64,000 bases of DNA from Catalinimonas niigatensis (lineage in GTDB: Bacteria > Bacteroidota > Bacteroidia > Cytophagales > Cyclobacteriaceae), in contig NZ_CP119422.1 in assembly GCF_030506285.1 (NCBI RefSeq), positions 4,823,501-4,887,500 on the forward strand, read 5' to 3'. The notes under the pieces were generated by a model that was not told the origin of the DNA, searched no databases, and was given only the letters and a program-made list of their open reading frames with translations. The position numbers and the translations under genes were made by a program. The number at the start of each line of letters is the position of its first letter. Positions within the stretch are counted from its first letter, which is position 1. Shown here piece after piece: positions 40,107-48,517 of this stretch.

Positions 40107-41108
40107 ATGAAAGACATCCTCAACAAACTCATAGAATACAAATCATTAGACAAGGATACTGCCCAGCAAATCCTGACCAAACTGACTCAGGGAGAATACA
40201 ACCAAAGTCAGATGGCTGCTTTCCTTACGGTTTTTCTGATGCGCAGTATTACGGTAGAAGAACTGGAAGGCTTTCGGGATGCGATGCTGGAGCTTTGCGT
40301 ACCCCTGCACATTGAAGAGTATGATGCCATTGACCTTTGCGGTACCGGAGGGGATGGCAAGGATACTTTTAACATCTCTACCACTGCCTCTTTTGTAGTG
40401 GCCGGAGCAGGGCAACCAGTAGCCAAACATGGCAATAAAGGTGTTTCTTCGGTCAGTGGTTCATCTGATCTGATCACCCACTTTGGCTATGAATTCACCA
40501 ATGATGCCTCTCAACTAAAGAAAAGCTTGGACGAGGCCAACATATGCTTTTTGCATGCCCCTCTCTTTCATCCTGCCATGAAAAACGTAGGTCCGGTACG
40601 TCGTGAGTTGGGAATGAAAACTTTTTTCAACATGCTGGGGCCTATGGTCAACCCTTCTTTTCCTAAGCGACAGTTGGTAGGTGTATTCAGCCTGGAACTG
40701 GCTCGTTTGTATGCTTATCTTTATCAAAAGACAAATAAAAACTTTGTCATCTTGCACTCTCTGGATGGCTACGATGAGATTTCGCTTACTGGTCCTTTTA
40801 AAATGATTACGCAGCAGGAAGAAAAAATCATGTATCCTGAGGATTTGGGCTTTTCTACCCACAAAGCTGAAGCTCTATACGGAGGAGAATCGGTAGAAGA
40901 TGCAGCCCGAATTTTTATTAATATTCTGGAAGGCAAAGGTACAAAAGCACAAAATGAAGCTGTACTGGCCAATGCAGGAATGGCTTTGTACTGTGGCAAA
41001 TTAAGGCTTAGCCTAGAAGATAGTATAGCTACTGCCCGCGAATCTTTGGAATCCGGAAAAGCGTTAGAAACTTTTAAGAAATTAATTTCTAACGCACCTT
41101 CTGCCTAA
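40107..41108 (+). CDS. trpD: Anthranilate phosphoribosyltransferase
   Basis: 333 residues. It transfers the phosphoribosyl group of PRPP to anthranilate. Readable motifs: L-C-G-T-G-G-D-G-K-D-T-F-N-I-S-T-T at ~76-92 (PRPP loop), V-A-K-H-G-N-K-G-V-S-S at ~104-114, and G-P-M-V-N-P at ~184-189. It follows the ABM gene after an 85-base repeat-containing spacer and still lies in the trp operon by direction and context. Start ATG at 40107 matches the usual N-terminus (M-K-D-I-L-N-K-L-I-E). Confidence 0.95.
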   Translation: MKDILNKLIEYKSLDKDTAQQILTKLTQGEYNQSQMAAFLTVFLMRSITVEELEGFRDAMLELCVPLHIEEYDAIDLCGTGGDGKDTFNISTTASFVVAGAGQPVAKHGNKGVSSVSGSSDLITHFGYEFTNDASQLKKSLDEANICFLHAPLFHPAMKNVGPVRRELGMKTFFNMLGPMVNPSFPKRQLVGVFSLELARLYAYLYQKTNKNFVILHSLDGYDEISLTGPFKMITQQEEKIMYPEDLGFSTHKAEALYGGESVEDAARIFINILEGKGTKAQNEAVLANAGMALYCGKLRLSLEDSIATARESLESGKALETFKKLISNAPSA

Positions 41109-41162
41109 TAGATATAACTTTCGGTTTATTTTCACGATATACATGAGAGCAAACCAATATGT

Positions 41163-41852
41163 ATGCTTTACTGGCTTAGTAGTGAACTGACCTTTCCTCC
41201 GATAGAAGAAGCAGAAGAGTGGGGAGGGCTGGCTTTGGGAGGAGACCTTTCTCCTGAAAGACTGCTTCTAGCTTATCGTTCAGGCATTTTTCCTTGGTAT
41301 GATATAGGGCAACCCATCATCTGGCATGCCCCTGATCCCCGTTTTGTTATGTTTCCCGATAAGCTGAAGGTTTCCAGAAGCATGCGGCCCATCTTCAACC
41401 AACAGAAATTTACAGTCACGCTGGATACTGATTTCCGCTCTGTTATCAAAGTATGCCAGCAGAGCCGGAGAAAAGGTCAATATGGTACCTGGATTACCGA
41501 TGAAATGCTGGAAGCCTATTGCTACCTTCATAAACTCGGTTATGCTCATTCTGTAGAAGTCTGGCAGGAAGATGTGCTGGTAGGAGGACTATACGGCGTG
41601 TCTCTGGGGAGCATTTTTTTTGGCGAATCCATGTTCAGCAAAGTGAGTAATGCTTCTAAAACAGGATTTATCACCTTGGTGTGGGAACTTCAAAAAAGAA
41701 GCTTCAGCCTCATCGACAGTCAGGTACATACCCCTCACTTGGAGAGTATGGGTGCAGAAGAGGTTTCTCGAAAAAAATACATGAAAGTGCTGAAAGATGC
41801 TCTCAAAGTATCCACACATAAAGGCAGTTGGACTGAGTGGCTGGAAATGTAA
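41163..41852 (+). CDS. aat: Leucyl/phenylalanyl-tRNA--protein transferase
   Basis: 229 residues. Typical N-terminus F-P-P-I-E-E-A, then G-L-A-L-G-G-D-L-S-P-E-R-L-L-L-A-Y-R-S-G-I-F-P-W-Y. Also present are W-H-A-P-D-P-R-F-V and the late G-G-L-Y-G-V-S-L-G-S-I-F-F-G-E-S-M-F-S, the signature of the GNAT-like catalytic half. It adds Leu or Phe to proteins with N-terminal Arg/Lys, marking them for ClpAP via ClpS. It is 54 bases downstream of trpD and may be read from the same transcript. Confidence 0.95.
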   Translation: MLYWLSSELTFPPIEEAEEWGGLALGGDLSPERLLLAYRSGIFPWYDIGQPIIWHAPDPRFVMFPDKLKVSRSMRPIFNQQKFTVTLDTDFRSVIKVCQQSRRKGQYGTWITDEMLEAYCYLHKLGYAHSVEVWQEDVLVGGLYGVSLGSIFFGESMFSKVSNASKTGFITLVWELQKRSFSLIDSQVHTPHLESMGAEEVSRKKYMKVLKDALKVSTHKGSWTEWLEM

Positions 41853-41865
41853 ATTGGTATTGTAA

Positions 41866-41967
41866 ATGATACGCTATCCTCAGTTTTTTGAAAATGCTTC
41901 TATTCCTTGGCAGCTATCAGAGAAGGTTTGCAAATACCTGCCAGATACATCTATTGTACTGCTGTAA
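41866..41967 (+). CDS. Possible 33-residue small protein
   Basis: A short frame right after aat: M-I-R-Y-P-Q-F-F-E-N-A-S then ...K-Y-L-P-D-T-S-I. It has no recognised domain and overlaps no other gene. It could be a real small protein, a decayed gene end, or chance. Confidence 0.25.
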   Translation: MIRYPQFFENASIPWQLSEKVCKYLPDTSIVLL

Positions 41968-41975
41968 ATGAGCAA

Positions 41976-42350
41976 TCAATCAGCAAAACCAATATAGACA
42001 AAACCATCTTTTATCTTCACAGGGTAAGTAGCAATGTCGCATATATCCCCATTGAGACATTCACCAGTTTTTAGAGAAAAAGTCTTCTTATGAAAAGGGC
42101 AGGCTACTTTTGGTTCTGCTTTGTCTGTGCCAATCATTCCACGGGAGAGAATCATCTGCATTTTGTGCGGGCACAGGTTCTGGCAGGCATACCATTCGCC
42201 ACGGCGAGTAAAGTTGAATACGGCAATTTGCTTTCCTTTATAGAGGACACAAGAGCCTCCATTTACCGGAAATGAACTTATTGGCGCTGCTTTAAACCAG
42301 TTAGTGACAGCCTCTTCGCACACAGTTTTATATTCTTCTGTCAGTATCAT
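41976..42350 (-). CDS. nirD: Nitrite reductase small subunit (Rieske-type)
   Basis: 124 residues. The NirD-type Rieske fold has C-x-x-x-C-P-H-K-M at ~60-68 and C-P-F-H-K-K-T-F at ~88-95, with Cys and His positions consistent with a [2Fe-2S] site. It partners NirB in NAD(P)H-dependent reduction of nitrite to ammonium in the cytoplasm. It is 50 bases downstream of nirB on the same strand. Confidence 0.93.
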   Translation of the reverse strand: MILTEEYKTVCEEAVTNWFKAAPISSFPVNGGSCVLYKGKQIAVFNFTRRGEWYACQNLCPHKMQMILSRGMIGTDKAEPKVACPFHKKTFSLKTGECLNGDICDIATYPVKIKDGFVYIGFAD

Positions 42351-42400
42351 TGATCTTATTTTTTAGAATTGAAAATACGTTTGATTTAGAGGAGAAACGC

Positions 42401-44896
42401 TTATTTAGCCCATTCTAACGGCACTTTTTGTTCGCGTCGCTGTGCGAATTTTACCGATGAATCCGGTACATCCGCATTCACGAAATGCTGAAATCTGGCA
42501 CGCAGTTGTGGATTGTTCACTACTTCTTTCCACTCGCATTTGTATACTTCCAATGTCTGCTGCATATCTTTTTCAAGTTGCTCACCTATACCCAGGCAAT
42601 CATGGACCACCACATCTCGCAGGTACTCAATACCTCCTTCCAACTTGTTGAGCCAGGGAGCGGTGCGTGTCAGTGGCTCAGCGGTTTTGATATAAAACAT
42701 CAGAAAACGGTCTATGTAACGGATGCAGGTCTCATTATCTACGTCGGTAACCAGCAGTTGGGCATGTTGCGGTTTGGCGCCGCCATTCCCGCATACGTAG
42801 AGGTTCCAGCCTTTTTCTGTAGCAATAATCCCAAAATCTTTGCTCTGGGCTTCGGCACACTCACGTATGCAGCCGGAAACAGCACTTTTTAATTTGTGCG
42901 GGGAACGCAGGCCTTTGTAGCGGTTCTCAATTTCTATGGCAAAAGATACCGAGTCATGCAGCCCATAGCGACACCAGGATGATCCGACACAGCTTTTTAC
43001 AGTACGCAGTGATTTTCCGTAAGCATGTCCGCTTTCAAAGCCTGCTTCTATCAACTCCTCCCAAATGTCAGGCAACTGATGCAGATGCGCACCAAACATG
43101 TCTATGCGCTGCCCTCCGGTAATTTTGGTGTACAGATCATATTTCTTGGCTACCTGCCCGATCACAATGAGTTTATCCGGCGTAATCTCTCCGCCTGCCA
43201 CTCTGGGCACTACCGAATAGGTGCCTCCTTTCTGTATGTTGGCCAGAAAGCGGTCGTTGGTATCCTGTATGGTATCCTGCTCAGTAATGAGTTCATTCCA
43301 GATGCTGGCCAGAATGGAAGCGACAGCAGGCTTACAAATTTCACAACCATCGCCATGTCCGTATTCTTCCAGGAGAGCATCATAAGTTTTGATACCGCTA
43401 ACTTTGACCAGATCAAATAGCTCCTGACGGGAGTATTCAAAGTGTTCACATATCGTTTTCCGAACACGTTTGCCCATACTTTGTAGCGTATGGTGGAACA
43501 GATCGGTCACCATAGGCATACATCCACCACAACCCGTACCTGCTTTGGTGCAGCTTTTCACTTCCTGTACAGAGCTCAGGTTTCCTTCAGAAATTGCCTG
43601 GCAGATGGCTCCTTTGGTAATTCCCTCACAAGAGCAGATTTGTGCCTGCTCAGGCAAGTTTTCTACCCCTGCTCCACCTGAGTCTTTCCCTCTTGCCCCC
43701 AAAATCAGGTCTTCGGGCTGGGGAGGTAAGCTCAGGCCGTTTTGCATGGTCTGGAGCAGCATATTGTAAGGCTCTGCATCGCCTACCAGAATACCTCCCA
43801 GCAGGTTTTTTCCATCGGCTGATAGATTGATTCTCTTGTAAATACCTTTGGCTTTATCTTCAAAAATAATAGGGCTGTGAGGAAGCTGATCACAAAATGG
43901 ATCACCAAAGCTGGCCACATCTACACCAATGAGTTTCAGTTTGGTAGACATATCGTTGCCCTGAAATATTTTTTGATTTTGTCCGGACAAATGCTGCGCA
44001 GCGATGGTCGCCATATCATATCCGGGCGCTACCAGTCCATAAATCATTTCCTTGTGCAGGGCTACTTCTCCAATGGCATAAATATCCGGGTCAGAAGTCT
44101 GCATAAAGTCATTCACCACAACGCCACCTCTGGCACCGATGGTCAGATCACTTTGCCTTGCCAATTCATCCCTCGGACGTATTCCGGCTGAAATGACCAG
44201 CATATCTACTGGCAGTTGACTACCATCAGCGAAATACAAACCATCCAGCTTACCATTACCGGCAATGGCTTGGGTATTTTTATTAAGATGTACAGTGATG
44301 CCCAATGCTTCAATACTACTTTGCAGCGCTTTTGATCCTGCATCGTCCAACTGGCGGGGCATCAGACGAGAAGCAAATTCTACAACATGAGTTTCTAATC
44401 CAAGGTCCAGCATGGCTTTGGCAGCTTCCAGCCCCAGCAGCCCTCCTCCTAAAACGGCTACACGTTTTACCTTGGTTCCGTAGGCAATAATGGCATCCAG
44501 ATCCTCTATCGTACGGTATACAAACACTCCTTTTTTATCCGTACCGGGGATGGGAGGCACGAATGGGCTGGAGCCAGTCGCCATCACTAGTTTATCATAA
44601 GACAGGTACTCTCCATCATGCGTTTTCAAGCTTTTGCTGCTCCTGTCAAGATGGGCCACCAATTTGCCGGTACGAAGATGAATCTGTTGATTCTCATACC
44701 ACTGTAATGGAGCCAGCGTAAGTTTATCCGCATCTTTACTGGTAAAATATTCACTCAAATGAACCCTATCGTAGGCCAGGCGAGGCTCTTCACCAAATAC
44801 GGTAATAGAAATCTGTTCGGGCGATGAAATCTTACGTAATTTTTCGCAAAATTTATATCCTACCATTCCGTTACCTATGACTATTACATGCTTCAT
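42401..44896 (-). CDS. nirB: Nitrite reductase large subunit
   Basis: 831 residues, the usual length. The N-terminal FAD/NAD(P)H part starts V-I-V-I-G-N-G-M-V-G-Y, with a second nucleotide loop V-A-V-L-G-G-G-L-L-G-L-E. A BFD-like [2Fe-2S] domain at ~420-470 has C-S-C-E-G-I-T-K-G and C-T-K-A-G-T-G-C-G-G-C. The sulfite/nitrite reductase half carries C-V-G-S-S-W-C-R-Y-G and S-G-C-I-R-E-C-A-E, the four cysteines for [4Fe-4S]-siroheme. It reduces nitrite to ammonium for assimilation. It is divergent from cobA, which starts siroheme synthesis. Confidence 0.96.
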   Translation of the reverse strand: MKHVIVIGNGMVGYKFCEKLRKISSPEQISITVFGEEPRLAYDRVHLSEYFTSKDADKLTLAPLQWYENQQIHLRTGKLVAHLDRSSKSLKTHDGEYLSYDKLVMATGSSPFVPPIPGTDKKGVFVYRTIEDLDAIIAYGTKVKRVAVLGGGLLGLEAAKAMLDLGLETHVVEFASRLMPRQLDDAGSKALQSSIEALGITVHLNKNTQAIAGNGKLDGLYFADGSQLPVDMLVISAGIRPRDELARQSDLTIGARGGVVVNDFMQTSDPDIYAIGEVALHKEMIYGLVAPGYDMATIAAQHLSGQNQKIFQGNDMSTKLKLIGVDVASFGDPFCDQLPHSPIIFEDKAKGIYKRINLSADGKNLLGGILVGDAEPYNMLLQTMQNGLSLPPQPEDLILGARGKDSGGAGVENLPEQAQICSCEGITKGAICQAISEGNLSSVQEVKSCTKAGTGCGGCMPMVTDLFHHTLQSMGKRVRKTICEHFEYSRQELFDLVKVSGIKTYDALLEEYGHGDGCEICKPAVASILASIWNELITEQDTIQDTNDRFLANIQKGGTYSVVPRVAGGEITPDKLIVIGQVAKKYDLYTKITGGQRIDMFGAHLHQLPDIWEELIEAGFESGHAYGKSLRTVKSCVGSSWCRYGLHDSVSFAIEIENRYKGLRSPHKLKSAVSGCIRECAEAQSKDFGIIATEKGWNLYVCGNGGAKPQHAQLLVTDVDNETCIRYIDRFLMFYIKTAEPLTRTAPWLNKLEGGIEYLRDVVVHDCLGIGEQLEKDMQQTLEVYKCEWKEVVNNPQLRARFQHFVNADVPDSSVKFAQRREQKVPLEWAK

Positions 44897-44934
44897 AACA
44901 CTACTTATTTTTAATTTACTGCCATTTTTTTATG

Positions 44935-44943
44935 CAAAAGGTA
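44935..44943 (-). promoter_or_regulatory. Candidate -7 element of nirB promoter
   Basis: On the minus strand TACCTTTTG, close to TAnnTTTG, lies 38 bases before the nirB ATG. Confidence 0.4.
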
Positions 44944-44985
44944 ATTTTTATACCAGATCATTATGAAAAAAGTGTTAAAATGAAT

Positions 44986-44993
44986 TACCTTTG
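44986..44993 (+). promoter_or_regulatory. Candidate -7 element of cobA promoter
   Basis: TACCTTTG matches TAnnTTTG. It mirrors the nirB element, both sharing AATTACCTTT, so the two divergent operons have look-alike promoters. It gives cobA a 5' leader of about 125 bases. Confidence 0.45.
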
Positions 44994-45031
44994 ATATATT
45001 ACGAAGTAAAACAATTATTTTAAATTTAAGT

Positions 45032-45047
45032 AATTTTACGTAAAATT
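45032..45047. promoter_or_regulatory. 16-bp perfect palindrome, candidate operator
   Basis: AATTTTACGTAAAATT reads the same on both strands. It lies between the divergent nirB and cobA genes, inside the predicted cobA leader, and may bind a dimeric regulator of nitrite assimilation. Confidence 0.45.
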
Positions 45048-45124
45048 TTTTAAGTTAATTTTATGTTACTTAGAATATAATTAGGCTGAATCCTTAAAAG
45101 CCGTCCATATTAAATTGACAAAGC

Positions 45125-45880
45125 ATGCAAACTCCCAAGCTAACCCTGGTAGGAGCCGGTCCCGGTGACGAAACGCTGATTACACTAAAAGGCATCCATG
45201 CTCTGGAAGCAGCCGATGTTATTCTCTATGATGCTTTGGCAAATCCTGCTTTGCTGAAGTATTGCAGAGAAGACGCGCTAAAAATATTTGTAGGCAAAAG
45301 AGCAGGTCAGCATCATCTACAGCAGCATCAGATCAACCGCGCGGTGGTTCGTTATGCCCGAAAGTATGGACAGGTGGTCCGCCTTAAAGGTGGTGATCCT
45401 TTTGTTTTTGGTCGGGGGCAGGAAGAAAAAGAATATGCACTTAAATATGGCCTGGAAGTAGAAGTAGTACCAGGCATCAGCAGTGCGTTGGCTGTACCGG
45501 CTTTACAACATATTCCACTTACACACCGGGGCATCAATGATAGCTTTTGGGTAATGACCGGTACTACCCGTGCCGGAGCATTGTCTGCCGATATGGCTCT
45601 GGCAGCCCAGTCTTCCGCTACCATCGTCATCCTGATGGGAATGAAGCAACTGGAAAAAATTGTTAAATTATTTAGCAAACAGCGTGGAACAAAGGAGTCC
45701 ATCGCCATCATACAGGACGGTACCTCCGCTCATGAAAAAGTTGCCGTTGGCAAGCTGGAAGATATTCTGGACAAAGTAGCGCACCAACAAATTACCTCAC
45801 CTGCTATCATTGTCATTGGAGCAGTGGTTGAAAAGCATTGGGAAATTGTACAGGAGCGTGTATCTTCACTGCGTACCTGA
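45125..45880 (+). CDS. cobA: Uroporphyrinogen-III C-methyltransferase
   Basis: 251 residues (SUMT). Motifs: L-V-G-A-G-P-G-D-E-T-L-I-T-L-K-G at the start, then V-R-L-K-G-G-D-P-F-V-F-G-R-G, V-V-P-G-I-S-S-A, and I-P-L-T-H-R-G. It methylates uroporphyrinogen III twice with SAM to precorrin-2, the first step to siroheme. It heads an operon that also holds the dehydrogenase/chelatase at 46629. Divergent from nirB, which uses siroheme. Confidence 0.95.
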   Translation: MQTPKLTLVGAGPGDETLITLKGIHALEAADVILYDALANPALLKYCREDALKIFVGKRAGQHHLQQHQINRAVVRYARKYGQVVRLKGGDPFVFGRGQEEKEYALKYGLEVEVVPGISSALAVPALQHIPLTHRGINDSFWVMTGTTRAGALSADMALAAQSSATIVILMGMKQLEKIVKLFSKQRGTKESIAIIQDGTSAHEKVAVGKLEDILDKVAHQQITSPAIIVIGAVVEKHWEIVQERVSSLRT

Positions 45881-45912
45881 TAAATGTATCAGCAGTAGGA
45901 GATTTGTTTTGT

Positions 45913-46629
45913 ATGAAAAAAATTTTGTTTTGGCTATGTTTAGGTTGTCAGTTTCAGGCTTATGCGCAAGAGGATGACGTAAAGAAAGTGTATGGTTTTT
46001 ATTTCAGCATACCTTCCAAAGTCTTGCTAATAGATGAATTGAATAACCAACTGCGAGCCTCAAACCAGTTGCCCTTAAGTCCAGCTATTTTAGGCGCTTC
46101 TCTAGGCTACACACTACGTAGTTCCAATAAAAATACGTATAGCAGTGTCCGCCTATCGTATCTGCTGGGGGGCGATGATGACTATGAAGAAGAGCTGAAA
46201 GCCACCCGCTTTGGCTTGTGGCAGCTCTCTTTTGATGCGCACTATGACGTGATCAAAAACCCCGACTGGCTTTTTTATCCTTATTTTAATGTGGGTACAA
46301 ATTGGGCTACTCTTAATGTTTCTCAGATCAATGCGGATTTTACTTTTCAACAAAGCCTGGGAAACTTAAGCTATGCAGAGGTAAATGAGAAAAAATATCG
46401 GGCTAGCTTTCTGTTGTTTGCCGAATTAGGAGTGGGTGTAGAAAGAAAAATAGGAATCAGTGGTCAGGATTGTTTTGTAGGTTTGAGTGGAGGCTATAGC
46501 TTTTCTCAGTCAGAAGCCTGGACTTTTGCCAGCATCCAACAATACGCAGATGCGCCCGCTTTTAATATCAATGGATTGAGTTTTGAAGTAAAATTCAGAT
46601 TTGAATTACAAAAAAATATAAACAGCTAA
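45913..46629 (+). CDS. Outer-membrane beta-barrel-like protein in siroheme operon
   Basis: 238 residues from the ATG at 45913, which begins a clear signal peptide (M-K-K-I-L-F-W-L...A-Y-A-Q). An upstream frame extension to 45838 overlaps cobA and is not used. The mature part has alternating hydrophobic/aromatic strands with short polar turns (Y-S-S-V-R-L-S-Y-L-L-G-G, then L-S-F-E-V-K-F-R-F-E-L at the end), as in 8-stranded Bacteroidota outer-membrane barrels. It lies between cobA and the siroheme dehydrogenase gene and overlaps the latter by one base. A role in nitrite or metal handling is possible but unproven. Confidence 0.7.
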   Translation: MKKILFWLCLGCQFQAYAQEDDVKKVYGFYFSIPSKVLLIDELNNQLRASNQLPLSPAILGASLGYTLRSSNKNTYSSVRLSYLLGGDDDYEEELKATRFGLWQLSFDAHYDVIKNPDWLFYPYFNVGTNWATLNVSQINADFTFQQSLGNLSYAEVNEKKYRASFLLFAELGVGVERKIGISGQDCFVGLSGGYSFSQSEAWTFASIQQYADAPAFNINGLSFEVKFRFELQKNINS

Positions 46630-47249
46630 TGCATATGAATCCTGAAAATAATGAAGGCAATGTGCTCTTTCCCGTATTTTTTAAGCTGCATCAACTGGAA
46701 GTACTGGTGGTGGGTGGAGGATATGTAGGTCTGGAAAAACTAGAGGCGCTGGTTAAGAACAGTCCCGAAACGCATATTACTTTAGTGGGCAAAGAGATAC
46801 TGCAAAAGGATATTTTTACCATTGCTGAGCAATTTCCACACATTAAGATTAAAGAAAGAAAATTTAAGCGGAAAGACTTAAGAGACAAAGACCTGGTTTT
46901 TCTGGCTACCAATGACCGTAAACTTCATGAGAAGATCAAGAAAATGACCCGCCGCAGGCACATCATGACCAATGTAGCGGATACACCTGACCTTTGTGAT
47001 TTTTATCTTAGCTCAGTGGTGAAAAAAGGGGATCTGAAAATAGCGATCTCCAGTAATGGAAAATCACCTACCTTAACCAAAAGAATACGGGAGTATCTGG
47101 AAGAAGCCATGCCGGATGATGTGCAGGCCTTACTGGACAATCTCAAAGAAGTGCGTGATCAGCTCAAAGGCGATTTTGAATATAAAGTCAAAAAATTGAA
47201 TGAAGTCACTTCCGACTGGTTGAACAAAGAGAAAAAAGATGAACATTAG
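46629..47249 (+). CDS. Precorrin-2 dehydrogenase / sirohydrochlorin ferrochelatase
   Basis: 206 residues, equivalent to the N-terminal half of CysG or to Met8p/SirC. NAD-binding loop V-L-V-V-G-G-G-Y-V-G-L-E-K at ~21-33, then L-V-F-L-A-T-N-D-R-K-L-H, and the dimerisation segment I-S-S-N-G-K-S-P-T-L-T-K-R-I-R-E-Y-L-E. It oxidises precorrin-2 and probably inserts iron to give siroheme. The ATG overlaps the stop of the preceding gene (TAATG); a second ATG at 46635 is also possible. It overlaps the next gene by 11 bases. Confidence 0.92.
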   Translation: MHMNPENNEGNVLFPVFFKLHQLEVLVVGGGYVGLEKLEALVKNSPETHITLVGKEILQKDIFTIAEQFPHIKIKERKFKRKDLRDKDLVFLATNDRKLHEKIKKMTRRRHIMTNVADTPDLCDFYLSSVVKKGDLKIAISSNGKSPTLTKRIREYLEEAMPDDVQALLDNLKEVRDQLKGDFEYKVKKLNEVTSDWLNKEKKDEH

Positions 47250-47832
47250 TGATAAAGATCGTTTTGCACGTACCCTTGCTGCCTTTGACGCAGCCAATAC
47301 CGAAGATCCGCATCAGGAAGAAGTTGAGGGTAAAATGATGCCTAAGGAGTTAGTTTATGGTCAACGCATGAGCGAAATGCTGGCAGGGTTTGCTCCCGAA
47401 GCCTCAGAAACTCTTCAGTTGTCTGCGCGTTGCCAACATATTCAGCGCTGGACCTTACCTCGCAGTAATTATCCCATGGACCGCAAAGGCTACCTGAAAT
47501 GGCGTACGCAACTTAAATTATTTCATGGCAAAAAAGCGGCTGAGATCATGGAAACAGAGGGCTATGATGCAGAAATGATTGAACGGGTAAAATTTCTGCT
47601 CAACAAACAAAAACTCAAAAGTGATCCGGAGACACAGACTTTGGAAGATGTGATTTGCCTGGTTTTTTTAAAATACTATTTCTCTGATTTTACCAAACAA
47701 CACAGCGAAGAAAAACTGATAGACATAGTAGCGAAAACCTGGGGTAAGATGTCAGAAAAAGGACATGAGGCTGCAATGCAATTATCCTTTTCGCCCGAGG
47801 AGCAGCACATCATTCAGAAAGCACTAGCATAA
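47239..47832 (+). CDS. DUF4202 protein
   Basis: 197 residues matching DUF4202: D-R-F-A-R-T-L-A-A-F-D-A-A-N-T-E-D-P near the start, then A-R-C-Q-H-I-Q-R-W at ~83-91, R-K-G-Y-L-K-W-R and D-V-I-C-L-V-F-L-K-Y-Y. Predicted soluble helical protein, sometimes found with sulfite/nitrite assimilation genes. The His-containing helices suggest a distant HD-like fold, which is inference. It overlaps the siroheme synthase gene by 11 bases and ends the operon. Function unknown, but linked by context to siroheme-dependent reduction. Confidence 0.85.
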   Translation: MNISDKDRFARTLAAFDAANTEDPHQEEVEGKMMPKELVYGQRMSEMLAGFAPEASETLQLSARCQHIQRWTLPRSNYPMDRKGYLKWRTQLKLFHGKKAAEIMETEGYDAEMIERVKFLLNKQKLKSDPETQTLEDVICLVFLKYYFSDFTKQHSEEKLIDIVAKTWGKMSEKGHEAAMQLSFSPEEQHIIQKALA

Positions 47833-47889
47833 GCATTGTGAAAATTTTGTAAGCTGACTTTATTTTTTCTGCTGCCTGAAAACAGACTC

Positions 47890-48270
47890 CTAAGCTTGGT
47901 TTGCTTTGGGATTAGGAAAGTTATCCCTTTCATCTTCCCGAGGACGTTGGTGGAGGCACTGAAAATCTTTTTCTATCAGCACATGCAAGGACCCCTTTTC
48001 GCCCAAATCAATGTCCTTTTCTATGCTGACCTGATCGGCATCGGCCCACAACTTTGCATGAGCAAATGGCAATAAAACCTGTAAAGCATGATCAATAAAC
48101 CTGGCAGTAATGCTATCGACACGCTCATCAGCAATAAGCACATAATGGAAAGCTGGCGATTGAGCACCGAAAGATAACGTTTCGCTGATGGCACTTCCTC
48201 TGCCAATTGCTGCTACTTCAGTCTGTGTAAGTCGTAAACGAATACTATTTCCTTTGATTCTGAGTTTCAT
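47890..48270 (-). CDS. Conserved hypothetical protein (possibly DUF7009)
   Basis: 126 residues starting M-K-L-R-I-K-G-N-S-I-R-L-R-L-T-Q-T-E-V. The first ~95 residues are beta-rich, with F-H-Y-V-L-I-A and the L-H-V-L-I-E-K-D-F-Q-C-L turn; the end is polar and charged (R-P-R-E-D-E-R-D-N-F-P-N-P). The pattern agrees with a small family seen in several phyla, which I believe is DUF7009, but this is from memory. The gene stands alone, convergent with the DUF4202 gene. No function is known. Confidence 0.65.
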   Translation of the reverse strand: MKLRIKGNSIRLRLTQTEVAAIGRGSAISETLSFGAQSPAFHYVLIADERVDSITARFIDHALQVLLPFAHAKLWADADQVSIEKDIDLGEKGSLHVLIEKDFQCLHQRPREDERDNFPNPKANQA

Positions 48271-48349
48271 AAATGCAGATAATTAATCATTGAAGACTTG
48301 AATCTACAAAATAGGTTTTTGGAACTGAAAAGTTGTCTTACTCAATAAC

Positions 48350-48517
48350 TTATTTTGTGTGCTGAATCTTGTTGTTACCGCGGCCTTCACTGCGACAGCG
48401 TTCGCTACAGTAGATCACTTCATCCCAGTTTTTTTCCCATTTCTTACGCCAGCTAAAAGGTCGATTGCAGACCGGGCAAACTTTGGTAGGCAAATCCCTT
48501 TTCTTTCGCTGCTTCAT
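48350..48517 (-). CDS. DUF2256 small zinc-ribbon-like protein
   Basis: 55 residues: [10 protein letters not shown], then [14 protein letters not shown] and Y-C-S-E-R-C-R. Four Cys (14, 17, 37, 41) are placed to bind one zinc. Matches DUF2256. Its ATG overlaps the TGA of the cryptochrome gene (ATGA), so translation is coupled. In many genomes DUF2256 accompanies cryptochrome/photolyase-related genes, which points to a shared light- or DNA-repair-related role that has not been defined. Confidence 0.88.
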   Translation of the reverse strand: MKQRKKRDLPTKVCPVCNRPFSWRKKWEKNWDEVIYCSERCRSEGRGNNKIQHTK

